From Pseudomonas duriflava (GTDB lineage Bacteria > Pseudomonadota > Gammaproteobacteria > Pseudomonadales > Pseudomonadaceae), in contig NZ_VLKY01000012.1 in NCBI RefSeq assembly GCF_007830155.1, positions 1-64,000 on the forward strand: a DNA stretch of 64,000 bases. Direction: 5' to 3'. Positions 25,945-34,861 of this stretch are shown in pieces. A model generated the notes under the pieces. The model was not told the origin of the DNA, did not search any database, and worked only from the letters and a program-made list of their open reading frames with translations. Both the position numbers and the translations under genes were made by a program. Position 1 is the stretch's first letter. Each line of letters starts with the position of its first letter.

Positions 25945-27411
25945 ATGAAGCTCCGATTTTCTCTAACTGCCCTTACCCTGGCGCTGACCCTAGCCGGCTG
26001 TGTATCTCCGCGCGGGCTTCACACCGAAGGTCAGGCGCTTGATGCTACACATTTGCACAGTGAGAAAACGCTGGCTGGTACGACGTTATCGCCAGCTGCC
26101 TGGCCCCAAAGCGACTGGTGGAACAGCCTCGGCGACTCCCAACTCGATAGCCTGATCCGTGAGGCCCTGCAATCAAGCCCCGACCTGCAGGTAGCCGATG
26201 CCCGCTCTCGTCAGGCCAGTGCCGCCGTTGTGGCCGCCAATGCCGCACGCCAGCCTACCGTAGACGGTAACGCCTCGGTAACCCGATCCCGCTTGTCCCG
26301 GGTCAATGATCCAGTAGGCCTTGGCGACCGCTATAGCACGCTGCGTGAGTTATCGATCGGTGGTAGCTACACCTTTGATATCTGGGGCGGGCAACGTGAT
26401 GCCTGGGAAGCGGCAGTTGGCCGTGCCCGTGCCAGCGAAGTGGACCGCAAGGCCGCTGAGCTGACCGTGGCGGCCAACGTGTCCCGCGCCTACAACCAGC
26501 TGGGTCAGGCCTATGTCCTTAGTGACTTGGCGGAGCAGGACCTAAAACGGACCCGCGCTATGCTCAACCTGGCTCAGCGCCGGGTCGAGGCCGGCCTGGA
26601 CAGCGAGTTCCAACTGCAACAGACCCAGAGTCTCGAAGCGGCAGCCCAGGCGCAGTACACCGCTGCCCGACAGCAGGTAGACAGTGCCCAGATCCGACTT
26701 GCTGTCTTGCTGGGTAAAGGCCCTGACCGTGGCGGAGAAATTGCCCGCCCGCATCTCATTGCGCCCAAGGCCGTCAGCTTGCCCAGCCAGCTTCCGGCTG
26801 ACCTACTAGGTCGCCGCCCCGATCTGATAGCCGCCCGTTGGCGGGTCGAAGCCGCGTCGAAAGATATCGAGGCCACCAAAACCACGTTTTATCCAAACCT
26901 CAATCTGGTCACCGAGGCAGGCACTCAGTCGCTTTTGGGTGATGCGCTGTTAGGCGCCCCCAGCCGCTTTTTCAATATAGGGCCGGCCCTGTCGCTACCG
27001 ATCTTTGACGGTGGCCGCCGGCGGGCCGATCTGGCGAGTCGCAACGCAGACTATGACTTGGCCGTGGCGCAGTACAACCAGACGCTGGTAAAGGCGCTGG
27101 GCGATATCAGCGAAAGCCTTTCCAACCTGCACTCGCTGGACCAGCAGATCCAGGAACAGCAGCGCGCCCGAGACATCGCCCAAGCTTCATTTGATATTGC
27201 CATGCAGCTTTACGGCGCCGGCATCGGCAACTACCTCGATGCGCTTAGCGTCGAGCAGCAGTTATTCCAGGCCGAACGCCAGCTGGCCAGTCTTGCCGCC
27301 CAGCGCGTAGACAACGCCATTCTGCTGATGCAGGCCCTGGGTGGCGGCTTCGCCCCTTCTTCCAGCATGCCGCCGGCTCTTTCAGGTCCGCGTGCCGTCA
27401 ATGATCGTTGA
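25945..27411 (+). CDS. Outer-membrane efflux lipoprotein (OprM/NodT family)
   Basis: 488 residues. Lipoprotein signal (MKLRFSLTALTLALTLAGC, lipobox LAGC) followed by two OEP repeats; WWNSLGDSQLDSLIREAL and the turn motif LGRRPDLIAARW are characteristic of RND/MFS-associated outer-membrane factors. Long helical sections build the periplasmic channel. AGGAGAG lies about 13 bases before the ATG. It would form the outer-membrane duct of the tripartite pump encoded with the next two genes. Confidence 0.94.
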   Translation: MKLRFSLTALTLALTLAGCVSPRGLHTEGQALDATHLHSEKTLAGTTLSPAAWPQSDWWNSLGDSQLDSLIREALQSSPDLQVADARSRQASAAVVAANAARQPTVDGNASVTRSRLSRVNDPVGLGDRYSTLRELSIGGSYTFDIWGGQRDAWEAAVGRARASEVDRKAAELTVAANVSRAYNQLGQAYVLSDLAEQDLKRTRAMLNLAQRRVEAGLDSEFQLQQTQSLEAAAQAQYTAARQQVDSAQIRLAVLLGKGPDRGGEIARPHLIAPKAVSLPSQLPADLLGRRPDLIAARWRVEAASKDIEATKTTFYPNLNLVTEAGTQSLLGDALLGAPSRFFNIGPALSLPIFDGGRRRADLASRNADYDLAVAQYNQTLVKALGDISESLSNLHSLDQQIQEQQRARDIAQASFDIAMQLYGAGIGNYLDALSVEQQLFQAERQLASLAAQRVDNAILLMQALGGGFAPSSSMPPALSGPRAVNDR

Positions 27412-27422
27412 GATACAGAATC

Positions 27423-28625
27423 ATGGCTGAATCAAACGTACAAACCGCTACTACTTCCCAAGAACCACCGCGCTCTGGTAAGCGCAGGCTATTTCTGCTG
27501 CTGCTTTTGTTGGTCGTTGTACTCGGCGCGGTGGGTGTCTATGCCTATCACATCCTGTACGGACGTTTTCACGAAGGCACCGACGACGCCTACGTGAACG
27601 GTAATGTCGTTCAGATCATGCCGCAGGTTACCGGTACGGTCATAAGCATCGCGGCAGACGACGGCGATCTGGTTCATGAAGGCCAGGCGCTCGTCCAGCT
27701 CGACCCGAGCGACACGGAAGTGGCTCTGCAAAGCGCCGAAGCCAACCTCGCCAAAACCGTGCGTCAGGTTCGTGGTCTCTACAGCAATGTGGATGGTTAC
27801 AAGGCTCAGGTAGCTGCACGCAAGGTAGAGCTGGAGCGTGCTCGCGCCGACTATCAACGGCGTCAGGCTCTGGCTAAAAGTGGAGCGATTTCCCAGGAAG
27901 AACTGTCCCATGCTCGCGACACGCTCAATGCCGCACAAAGCGCCATGACCACAGCCGAGCAGCAGTTGAATACCAGTCGTGCCCTGGTGGACGACACTGT
28001 GATCGCCTCGCACCCGGATGTGAAAGCAGCGGCTTCGCAGGTGCGCCAGGCCTACCTGAACAACGTCCGGAGTACCCTGGTAGCGCCCGTGACAGGCTAT
28101 GTCGCGCAGCGTTCAGTCCAGGTGGGCAGCCGCGTACAACCCGGTACGCCGCTGATGGCTGTAGTTCCGTTGGAGCAAATCTGGGTTGATGCCAACTTCA
28201 AGGAAACCCAGCTGCGCGACATGCGTATCGGCCAACCTGTCGAGGTTCATGCGGACCTGTACGGCGATGATGTGCTTTATCATGGCACCGTGGAAAGCCT
28301 GGGCGTGGGCACCGGTAGCGCCTTCTCGCTCCTGCCGGCCCAGAATGCCAGCGGTAACTGGATCAAGATCGTCCAGCGCCTGCCGGTCCGCATTCGGTTG
28401 AAGGACGACTCACTGCAAACGCACCCGCTGCGCATTGGCCTGTCGATGAACGTCGATGTGGACCTGCATAACCAGGACGGCCCGGTACTGGCACAAAAAC
28501 CACTGCAACAGCCTCGCTATTCGACCGACGTCTATACCCGGCAGCTGGCCCAGGCCGACGAGCTGATCGAGCATCTGATTCATGAGAATGGCCCGGCCGC
28601 GCGTGACGCGATCACCAAGCGCTGA
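27423..28625 (+). CDS. HlyD/EmrA family periplasmic adaptor
   Basis: 400 residues. One N-terminal transmembrane helix (LFLLLLLLVVVLGAVGVYAY) then a lipoyl/barrel-sandwich domain split by a coiled-coil hairpin (about residues 95-205), ending in a beta-barrel domain. GTDDAYVNGNVVQIMPQVTG is the EmrA signature. The frame begins at 27408, overlapping the stop of the upstream gene, but ATG 27423 gives the usual N-terminus MAESNVQ. It bridges the inner-membrane pump and the outer-membrane channel. Confidence 0.94.
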   Translation: MAESNVQTATTSQEPPRSGKRRLFLLLLLLVVVLGAVGVYAYHILYGRFHEGTDDAYVNGNVVQIMPQVTGTVISIAADDGDLVHEGQALVQLDPSDTEVALQSAEANLAKTVRQVRGLYSNVDGYKAQVAARKVELERARADYQRRQALAKSGAISQEELSHARDTLNAAQSAMTTAEQQLNTSRALVDDTVIASHPDVKAAASQVRQAYLNNVRSTLVAPVTGYVAQRSVQVGSRVQPGTPLMAVVPLEQIWVDANFKETQLRDMRIGQPVEVHADLYGDDVLYHGTVESLGVGTGSAFSLLPAQNASGNWIKIVQRLPVRIRLKDDSLQTHPLRIGLSMNVDVDLHNQDGPVLAQKPLQQPRYSTDVYTRQLAQADELIEHLIHENGPAARDAITKR

Positions 28626-28635
28626 GGCATTTCCC

Positions 28636-30159
28636 ATGACTGATAATGCCTTTCGCCCGGCGAGCCTTGTGCTCGCCACGATCGGTCTGTCACTGGCCAC
28701 CTTTATGCAGGTGTTGGACACGACCATCGCCAACGTGGCCCTGACGACTATTTCCGGTAACCTCGGCGTAAGCTCTGAGCAGGGTACGTGGGTTATTACT
28801 TCGTTCGCGGTCAGTAACGCCATTGCCCTGCCGCTGACGGGCTGGATGGCCCGACGCTTCGGTGAGGTGAAACTGTTTCTTGCCGCTGTTGTGCTGTTTG
28901 TTATTACCTCCTTCCTGTGCGGGATTGCTCAATCCATGCCGCAGCTGGTGTTTTTCCGCGCACTGCAGGGATTCGTGGCCGGGCCGCTCTACCCCATGGC
29001 GCAAACGTTATTGCTGTCGATTTTTCCGACCGCCAAACGCGGCATGGCGCTGGCATTACTGGCCATGGTCACCGTCGTAGCGCCCATCGTCGGCCCTATC
29101 TCCGGGGGCTGGATCACCGATAACTACACCTGGCCGTGGATATTTTTTATCAACGTGCCGATTGGTATCTTCGCCACGCTGGTGGTCTGGGCACAACTGC
29201 ACAAGAAGCCCGAGCAGATTGTTCGTCAGCCGATCGACTACGTGGGCCTGACCCTGCTTGTCATCGGCGTAGGCGCGTTGCAGATCGTGTTGGACAAGGG
29301 CAATGACCTGGACTGGTTCGAGTCGAACTTCATCATCATCGGCAGCTTGATTGCAGTCATTGCCCTGACCGCCTGTGTAATCTGGGAGCTGACCGACAAG
29401 CACCCCATCGTGAACCTGCGGCTGTTCAAATACCGAAACTTCACCTTTGGGACACTGGCGCTGGTACTAGGGTATTCAGGCTTCTTTGGTATCAACCTGC
29501 TCCTGCCGCAGTGGTTGCAGACGCAGCTAGGCTATACGCCTGTCTGGGCCGGTCTGGCCGCAGCCCCCATGGGTATTCTGCCGCTGTTCTTGTCACCTCT
29601 GGTCGGCCGCTTCGCCCATAAAACGGACCTGCGTCTACTGGCGGGAGGATCGTTTCTCATCATCGGCGCTTCGTGCTTTATGCGGGCAACCTTCAACACC
29701 GAGGTCGACTATCGGCACATTGCCGAGGTGCAGATGTTCATGGGGCTGGGGATTGCACTGTTCTTTATGCCGACAACCAGCATTCTGCTCTCCAGCTTGC
29801 CGCCCAAGGACATCGCGGACGGCTCGGGGCTGGCAACCTTTCTACGGGTGCTTGGAGGCAGCTTCGCTTCGTCGTTGACGACCTGGATCTGGGCCCGGCG
29901 CGCCACGTTCCACCATGCCCAACTGACTGAACACGTGACCGCCTACGACCCGGCAACACGGGATTACCTCTCGATGCTGGGCGGCCCTTCGCAGACAGCG
30001 TATGCGCAAATTGACCGGGTGGTGGAAGGACAGGCGTACATGCTTTCCACCATGGACTACTTCACGCTGCTTGGCTGGATGTTCATGGGCCTGTTTCTCA
30101 TCATCTGGCTAGCCAGGCCCCCTTTTGGTGCCAAGGGCGCCGGTGGCGGTGGACACTGA
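28636..30159 (+). CDS. DHA2 family MFS drug:H+ antiporter (EmrB-like)
   Basis: 507 residues with about 14 hydrophobic segments. The first helix carries QVLDTTIANVAL, the DHA2 motif, followed by WVITSFAVSNAIALPLTGW and FRALQGFVAGPLYP. It exports drugs or lipophilic acids driven by proton motive force as part of the marR/oprM-like/emrA-like operon. GAGG lies nine bases before the ATG at 28636; the frame stays open from 28582 inside the adaptor gene. Inner membrane. Confidence 0.94.
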   Translation: MTDNAFRPASLVLATIGLSLATFMQVLDTTIANVALTTISGNLGVSSEQGTWVITSFAVSNAIALPLTGWMARRFGEVKLFLAAVVLFVITSFLCGIAQSMPQLVFFRALQGFVAGPLYPMAQTLLLSIFPTAKRGMALALLAMVTVVAPIVGPISGGWITDNYTWPWIFFINVPIGIFATLVVWAQLHKKPEQIVRQPIDYVGLTLLVIGVGALQIVLDKGNDLDWFESNFIIIGSLIAVIALTACVIWELTDKHPIVNLRLFKYRNFTFGTLALVLGYSGFFGINLLLPQWLQTQLGYTPVWAGLAAAPMGILPLFLSPLVGRFAHKTDLRLLAGGSFLIIGASCFMRATFNTEVDYRHIAEVQMFMGLGIALFFMPTTSILLSSLPPKDIADGSGLATFLRVLGGSFASSLTTWIWARRATFHHAQLTEHVTAYDPATRDYLSMLGGPSQTAYAQIDRVVEGQAYMLSTMDYFTLLGWMFMGLFLIIWLARPPFGAKGAGGGGH

Positions 30160-30168
30160 CTCAAGACA

Positions 30169-30203
30169 CCCGAGACCCGAGCGCTTAGCGCTGCGGTCTC
30201 GGG
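30169..30203 (+). terminator. Hairpin after the efflux operon
   Basis: Nine-base stem CCCGAGACC / GGTCTCGGG enclosing a smaller stem (AGCGC / GCGCT), ten bases past the emrB-like stop, between two convergent genes. No T tract, so it is a strong fold but only a possible terminator. Confidence 0.6.
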
Positions 30204-30267
30204 ATAGCCAGCGCCACCAGACTATAGAGCCTGACTTGTGCGACGCGCCTTTCACACGCCACCCAGG

Positions 30268-30654
30268 TCAGACAGCGGCGAAAAACAGGATCACGATACA
30301 CAGCATGCCAAACGCCCAGACCTTGGAGCGTTGGCTGGCGCGGTCCTTGATATAGAGCCAGGTATAAACGATCCGGCTGATCACGAACAGAAAGGCAAAA
30401 AGATTGATCGTGCCCTGGGCAGCCCCACCCGTCACATGGGCCACGATAACCGCGGCGGCGAAAAGCGGCGTGATCTCAAAGGCGTTCTGCTGTGCCGCAT
30501 GGGCACGGCCACGAGGCCCCTTGAGTCCGGCCAGAAAGGCGCGTGGCTCGCGGTTGTTCTCCGGCGTGAATCCGCCACCGGTGAATTTGGCATAGCTCGC
30601 AGCGGCGTAAGGGATGAGATAAGCGAAGAGAATGCACCAGTAACCGAACGTCAT
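30268..30654 (-). CDS. MAPEG family membrane protein
   Basis: 128 residues with four hydrophobic segments. The pattern GLKGPRGRAHAAQQNAFE after the first helix and SRIVYTWLYIKDRAS before the last is typical of MAPEG proteins (membrane-associated eicosanoid/glutathione metabolism fold). Bacterial members are mostly uncharacterised; some have glutathione transferase activity. AGGAG precedes the ATG at 30654 by five bases, which settles this start over the open frame to 30705. Single-gene unit, divergent from the antiporter. Confidence 0.9.
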   Translation of the reverse strand: MTFGYWCILFAYLIPYAAASYAKFTGGGFTPENNREPRAFLAGLKGPRGRAHAAQQNAFEITPLFAAAVIVAHVTGGAAQGTINLFAFLFVISRIVYTWLYIKDRASQRSKVWAFGMLCIVILFFAAV

Positions 30655-30909
30655 GACAGCTCCTTTGGTATCGAAGGTCCAGAGACCGCCAAGCCAGGAA
30701 TACAACCAAAAGCACGTACCCGACCTGAAGCGAAAGCTCTCCTATAACGTAGCGGCCTCTCGGCCAAACGTCGACGCGTGCCGTCTGTTCCTGCAATCAC
30801 ATCCACTTTTCCGCTGTAACTTTTTACGCCTGCTGTCACTCAATAATGGAACGTTCGTGCCATCGAAGCGCCACGTCTCCATTGGCTTCTACTGCAAAAA
30901 GGACTCCTC

Positions 30910-32178
30910 ATGCTTGAGCTTGCAGCTGTCTTCATCTGCTTCACTGCGCTGCTGACCTATGTGAATTACCGGTTCGTAGGTCTGCCGCCCACCATTGGAG
31001 TGATGGTCATCGCCCTGGTGTTCAGCGTGCTCTTGCAGATCGCTTCTTGGCTGGGCTTCCCCCTGCTGGAGGAAAGCATTGAACGCCTGATCCAACGGAT
31101 CGACTTCAATGAATTGCTCATGAACTGGATGCTATCGTTCCTGCTGTTTGCCGGTGCGCTGCATGTGGACTTTTCGGAGCTGCGCAACTACCGCTGGCCG
31201 ATCGGGCTGCTGGCTACTGTAGGCGTACTGTTTTCGACTGCGCTGATTGGCGGGGCCGCCTACTGGATTCTGCCGCTGCTCGGCTGGCAGGTGGACCTGC
31301 TCTATTGTCTACTTTTTGGTGCGCTTATTTCACCCACGGACCCTATCGCCGTATTGGGTATTCTGCGTTCGGTGGGAGCGCCCAAATCGTTGGAAATCAC
31401 CATTGTTGGCGAGTCGCTGTTCAATGATGGCGTCGCCGTCGTGGTCTTCACCGTGCTACTCGGCATCTTGGTTTCTGGCACCACGCCCTCAACGGGCGAA
31501 GCCGTCCTATTGTTTGCCGAGGAGGCGCTGGGCGGTGTCCTGCTGGGTGCGGTAATCGGCTATGTCACCTATCATCTGCTCAAAAGCATTGATCAGTATC
31601 AGATTGAAGTTCTGCTGACCCTTGCACTGGTGATCGGCGGCACAGCACTGGCGCCTCACCTACACGTCTCCGGACCTATTTCAATGGTCGTGGCCGGTCT
31701 CATCATTGGTAACCGGGGACGGCAGCGGGCTATGTCGGACATTACCCGCCAGTACGTAGATGGCTTCTGGGAGCTTATCGATGAAATCCTCAATGCTCTG
31801 CTTTTTGTGCTGATTGGTATGGAGCTGCTGCTTCTGCCCGTTTCTGGCTCCCATCTGGTAGCAGCCCTGACCCTGGCAGTCGTCATTCTGCTCATCCGCT
31901 GCCTGAGCGTTACGCCGGTTGTATTCATGAGCTCCCGCTGGAGGCACGTGGCCAAGGGTACGATGGGAATCCTGACCTGGGGTGCCCTGCGGGGGGGAAT
32001 CTCAGTGGCGCTGGCCCTGTCGCTGCCGGTCAGCCCTGAGCGTGATCTGGTGCTGACGCTCACCTATATTATCGTGCTGCTTTCCATTCTGTTGCAGGGC
32101 CTGACAATTGGCCGCCTCATACGCCGCGTGACCGGTGCAACAACATCCGAACGGAGTACCACTGGTCACGAACACTGA
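30910..32178 (+). CDS. CPA1 family Na+/H+ antiporter (NhaP-like)
   Basis: 422 residues, about 12 hydrophobic segments. Key CPA1 motifs are intact: SPTDPIAVLGIL, and the ion-binding GESLFNDGVAVVVF (Asn-Asp). The loop motif GALRGGISVALALSLP toward the C-terminus is typical of bacterial NhaP/YjcE types. It exchanges cytoplasmic Na+ (or K+) for H+ at the inner membrane. AAGGA lies ten bases before the ATG. Standalone gene followed by a hairpin. Confidence 0.93.
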   Translation: MLELAAVFICFTALLTYVNYRFVGLPPTIGVMVIALVFSVLLQIASWLGFPLLEESIERLIQRIDFNELLMNWMLSFLLFAGALHVDFSELRNYRWPIGLLATVGVLFSTALIGGAAYWILPLLGWQVDLLYCLLFGALISPTDPIAVLGILRSVGAPKSLEITIVGESLFNDGVAVVVFTVLLGILVSGTTPSTGEAVLLFAEEALGGVLLGAVIGYVTYHLLKSIDQYQIEVLLTLALVIGGTALAPHLHVSGPISMVVAGLIIGNRGRQRAMSDITRQYVDGFWELIDEILNALLFVLIGMELLLLPVSGSHLVAALTLAVVILLIRCLSVTPVVFMSSRWRHVAKGTMGILTWGALRGGISVALALSLPVSPERDLVLTLTYIIVLLSILLQGLTIGRLIRRVTGATTSERSTTGHEH

Positions 32179-32191
32179 TATCACCGCTCAT

Positions 32192-32227
32192 CCAGCAGCT
32201 CTTCGAGCGCTGAAGGGCTGCCGGTTT
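32192..32227 (+). terminator. Terminator-like hairpin after the antiporter gene
   Basis: A 13-pair stem with one mismatch and one G-T pair (CCAGCAGCTCTTC / GAAGGGCTGCCGG) and a 7-base loop, followed by TTTG, 14 bases after the stop. Confidence 0.7.
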
Positions 32228-32627
32228 GTCGCCCAGTATTGAGCCAGGTCAAAGGCCCGAGTGCCTATCCTGAGGAAAGATAAGGTGTATCAAGCGCCTG
32301 CCCTAACAATCAGAAGCCCTCTGACTGACCGATGATGCGCTCTATCCGGGTACTTATGAGAGCTCTTTCCGGCAGTGCCCGTATTGACGTAATCGCTATA
32401 GTTGGCACGGTCGCACACAGCGCGCCCGTCCCGTTTCATAAGCATTATCAACGTCACCAGATTGATTAAAGTGAGGCATCCAGTCGCATTCAGGTCCCGA
32501 TTGAGGTAAAAGAATACGACCTATTGATTAGGGAACTATCGACCGTTTTGGTCTACTGTGCCTGCCGATCCGTTCTGCGTACCGTGGCGCAGGACGTGCT
32601 TCAACTCTTGCTGTGAGGTTTCGTCTG
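32228..32627. other. Gene-free leader upstream of the CoA-transferase gene
   Basis: About 400 bases with no convincing frame on either strand. It must contain the promoter of the acetyl-CoA hydrolase/transferase gene; GAGG at about 32615 supplies the ribosome site. A TGGCAC sequence near 32402 resembles half of a sigma-54 site but the second element is missing. No RNA gene recognised. Confidence 0.5.
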
Positions 32628-34163
32628 ATGAGTGATCGCATCCGCCACCCCGCGTTCGCTGCGCGGCGCATGTCCGCTGAACAAGCGGCCCGTCATATTC
32701 GTCATGATATGACGGTTGGTATGAGCGGCTTTACCGGTGCGGGGTACCCCAAGGCCATTCCGGGCGCGCTTGCCCAGCACATCACCGATGCCCACGGCCG
32801 GGGTGAGCCGTTTCGTATTCGTGTTCTGACCGGCGCTTCCACCGCGCCGGAACTGGACGGTGCGTTGGCGCGGGTCGACGGCATCGAATTGCGCGTCCCG
32901 TTCCAGTCCGACCCGGAGCTGCGCAGCCGCATCAACGCCGGTAAGTTGGACTACATGGATATCCACTTGGGTCAACTGGCGGAAAAGGTCCGCTACGGGT
33001 TCTTTGGCAAGATCGACGTGGCCGTGATCGAGGTTAGTGCCATCCGCGAAGACGGTAGCCTCGTGCCCTCCTCTTCGGTCGGCAATAACAAGACCTGGCT
33101 GGACATGGCCGATGCGGTGATCCTCGAAGTGAACCGTTGGCAACCAGACGCCCTTGATGGCATGCACGATATTTTCTACGACACGGCCCTGCCCCCTTAC
33201 CGCAGCCCCATTCCACTGACCCATCCGGGTGAGCGTGTCGGCGACCCCTACCTGCAGGTGCCGCTGGAAAAAGTCATCGCTGTGGTCGAGACCGATGCGC
33301 CGGACCGCAACAGCCCCTTCAAGGCGCCCGATGCCACGTCCAAGGCAATTGCCGAGCACCTGATCGACTTCCTGCGTTTTGAAGTGCGCCAGGGCCGTAT
33401 TCCGGCCAACCTACTGCCGATCCAGTCTGGCGTGGGTAACATCGCCAACGCTTTTATGCAGGGCTTGGGCGAGAGCGAATTCACCGGGCTGACCGCTTTC
33501 ACCGAAGTGATTCAGGACGGCATGCTGGAATTGATTATCAGCGGCAAGATGGATCTGGCGGCAGCTACGTCGTTTTCATTGAGCCCGGTGGGTATCGAGC
33601 GCTTCCTGGAGCACGCCGATGTCCTGCGCGACAAGATCATTCTGCGTCAGCAAGGCGTGAGCAACCATCCCGAACTCGTCCGCCGCCTGGGCTGTATTGC
33701 CCTGAATGGCATGATCGAGGCGGATATCTATGGCAATGTGAACTCGACGCACCTGATGGGTACGCAGATGATGAATGGCATTGGCGGCTCGGGGGATTTC
33801 GCCCGTAACGCCTATCTGTCGGTCTTCATGGCACCTAGTACGGCTAAAAATGGCCTGATCTCTACTATTGTACCGATGGTCAGCCATGTTGATCACACCG
33901 AGCATGATGTATCGGTAATCGTGACGGACCAGGGTCTGGCCGACTTACGCATGCTCAGCCCGCGCCAGCGCGCCAAGGTGATCGTAGAAAAATGCGTGCA
34001 CCCAAGCTACCGCGACATGCTGGCCGACTATATCGAGCGTGCCACTGCCACCAGCTACGGCAAGCATACGCCGCACCTGCTGCCGGAGGCTCTGTCGTGG
34101 CATGAGCGGTATCTTGTTACTGGCAGCATGTTTGGGCCTGAGGCGACCCAGGCAAAAGACTGA
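32628..34163 (+). CDS. Acetyl-CoA hydrolase / succinyl-CoA:acetate CoA-transferase family
   Basis: 511 residues, two related CoA-transferase domains. Landmarks: MTVGMSGFTGAGYPKAIP at the start of the first, EVSAIREDGSLVPSSSVGNN, PIQSGVGNIANA, and in the second GSGDFARNAYLS with VTDQGLADLRMLSPRQRA. This is the Cat1/AarC-type enzyme, which moves CoA between succinyl-CoA and acetate; Pseudomonas carries one orthologue. The start at 32628 gives MSDRIRHPAF; the frame from 32613 adds five residues. Cytoplasmic; single gene. Confidence 0.93.
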   Translation: MSDRIRHPAFAARRMSAEQAARHIRHDMTVGMSGFTGAGYPKAIPGALAQHITDAHGRGEPFRIRVLTGASTAPELDGALARVDGIELRVPFQSDPELRSRINAGKLDYMDIHLGQLAEKVRYGFFGKIDVAVIEVSAIREDGSLVPSSSVGNNKTWLDMADAVILEVNRWQPDALDGMHDIFYDTALPPYRSPIPLTHPGERVGDPYLQVPLEKVIAVVETDAPDRNSPFKAPDATSKAIAEHLIDFLRFEVRQGRIPANLLPIQSGVGNIANAFMQGLGESEFTGLTAFTEVIQDGMLELIISGKMDLAAATSFSLSPVGIERFLEHADVLRDKIILRQQGVSNHPELVRRLGCIALNGMIEADIYGNVNSTHLMGTQMMNGIGGSGDFARNAYLSVFMAPSTAKNGLISTIVPMVSHVDHTEHDVSVIVTDQGLADLRMLSPRQRAKVIVEKCVHPSYRDMLADYIERATATSYGKHTPHLLPEALSWHERYLVTGSMFGPEATQAKD

Positions 34164-34176
34164 TCGCTTACGATAC

Positions 34177-34203
34177 GACGCACTACGGTACGTGTAGTGC
34201 GTC
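34177..34203. terminator. Bidirectional hairpin between CoA-transferase and folA
   Basis: Perfect 10-base stem GACGCACTAC / GTAGTGCGTC with a 7-base loop, midway between two convergent stops. The T tract is weak on both strands. Confidence 0.65.
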
Positions 34204-34240
34204 TTCAACCGTTATGTCTCGCCCTTTAACCCGTTGTGCG

Positions 34241-34756
34241 TTATGCCTTGCGTTCCCAGACTTCCAGGGCATACGCCGGGCGACCATCTTCCGCAGCATG
34301 CTCGTCACGGGAGACACGCTGCCACTGCTGCTCGTCCCAAGCCGGGAAGTACACATCGCCTTCCGGTTCGAGCGCCACGCGGGTCAGGTAGAAGCGGTCA
34401 GCTACAGGCAACGCCTCGATAAAGAGCTGCGCGCCACCGATCAGCATGACTTCGCTGGCACCCTGCGCCTGTGCCCAGGCGTCGGCACGGGCTACGGCCT
34501 CGTCCAGCGAGGTAAAGGTTTCGGCACCTTCGAGCGTCAGGTCGGTCTGACGGCTAACGACCAGGTTCAAACGCCCAGGCAAGGGCCGCCCAAGCGAGTC
34601 CCAGGTCTTGCGCCCCATGATCACCGGCTTGCCTAGCGTCACGGCCTTGAAGTATTTGAGTTCTGCCGGCAGATGCCAGGGCAGGCGATTTTCATGGCCG
34701 ATCACACCGTTGTCGGCGACCGCCACGATTAAGCTGAGAGGAAGTATCTTGTTCAT
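34241..34756 (-). CDS. folA: Dihydrofolate reductase
   Basis: 171 residues, normal chromosomal type. Reduces dihydrofolate to tetrahydrofolate with NADPH; target of trimethoprim. Conserved segments: SLIVAVADNGVIGHENRLPWHLPAEL (substrate/Met20 loop), GKPVIMGRKTWDSLGRPLPGR (NADPH site) and EVMLIGGAQLF. Works with thyA at 43-44 kb, which generates dihydrofolate. The ATG at 34756 starts MNKILPLSLI. No operon partner visible. Confidence 0.97.
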   Translation of the reverse strand: MNKILPLSLIVAVADNGVIGHENRLPWHLPAELKYFKAVTLGKPVIMGRKTWDSLGRPLPGRLNLVVSRQTDLTLEGAETFTSLDEAVARADAWAQAQGASEVMLIGGAQLFIEALPVADRFYLTRVALEPEGDVYFPAWDEQQWQRVSRDEHAAEDGRPAYALEVWERKA

Positions 34757-34861
34757 AGCCGCGCAGCATAGCAGAGGCTAAATCGCTTGCCAGTGGCTTG
34801 CCCGTTAACAGGTTGGAGGGCTGCCGTTATCCTCCACGCATTCCCAGGACGAGTGTAACGC

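Noticed and set aside
32401-32420. Sigma-54-like element upstream of the CoA-transferase gene
   Set aside because: TGGCAC is present, but the -12 GC element is absent at the right spacing.
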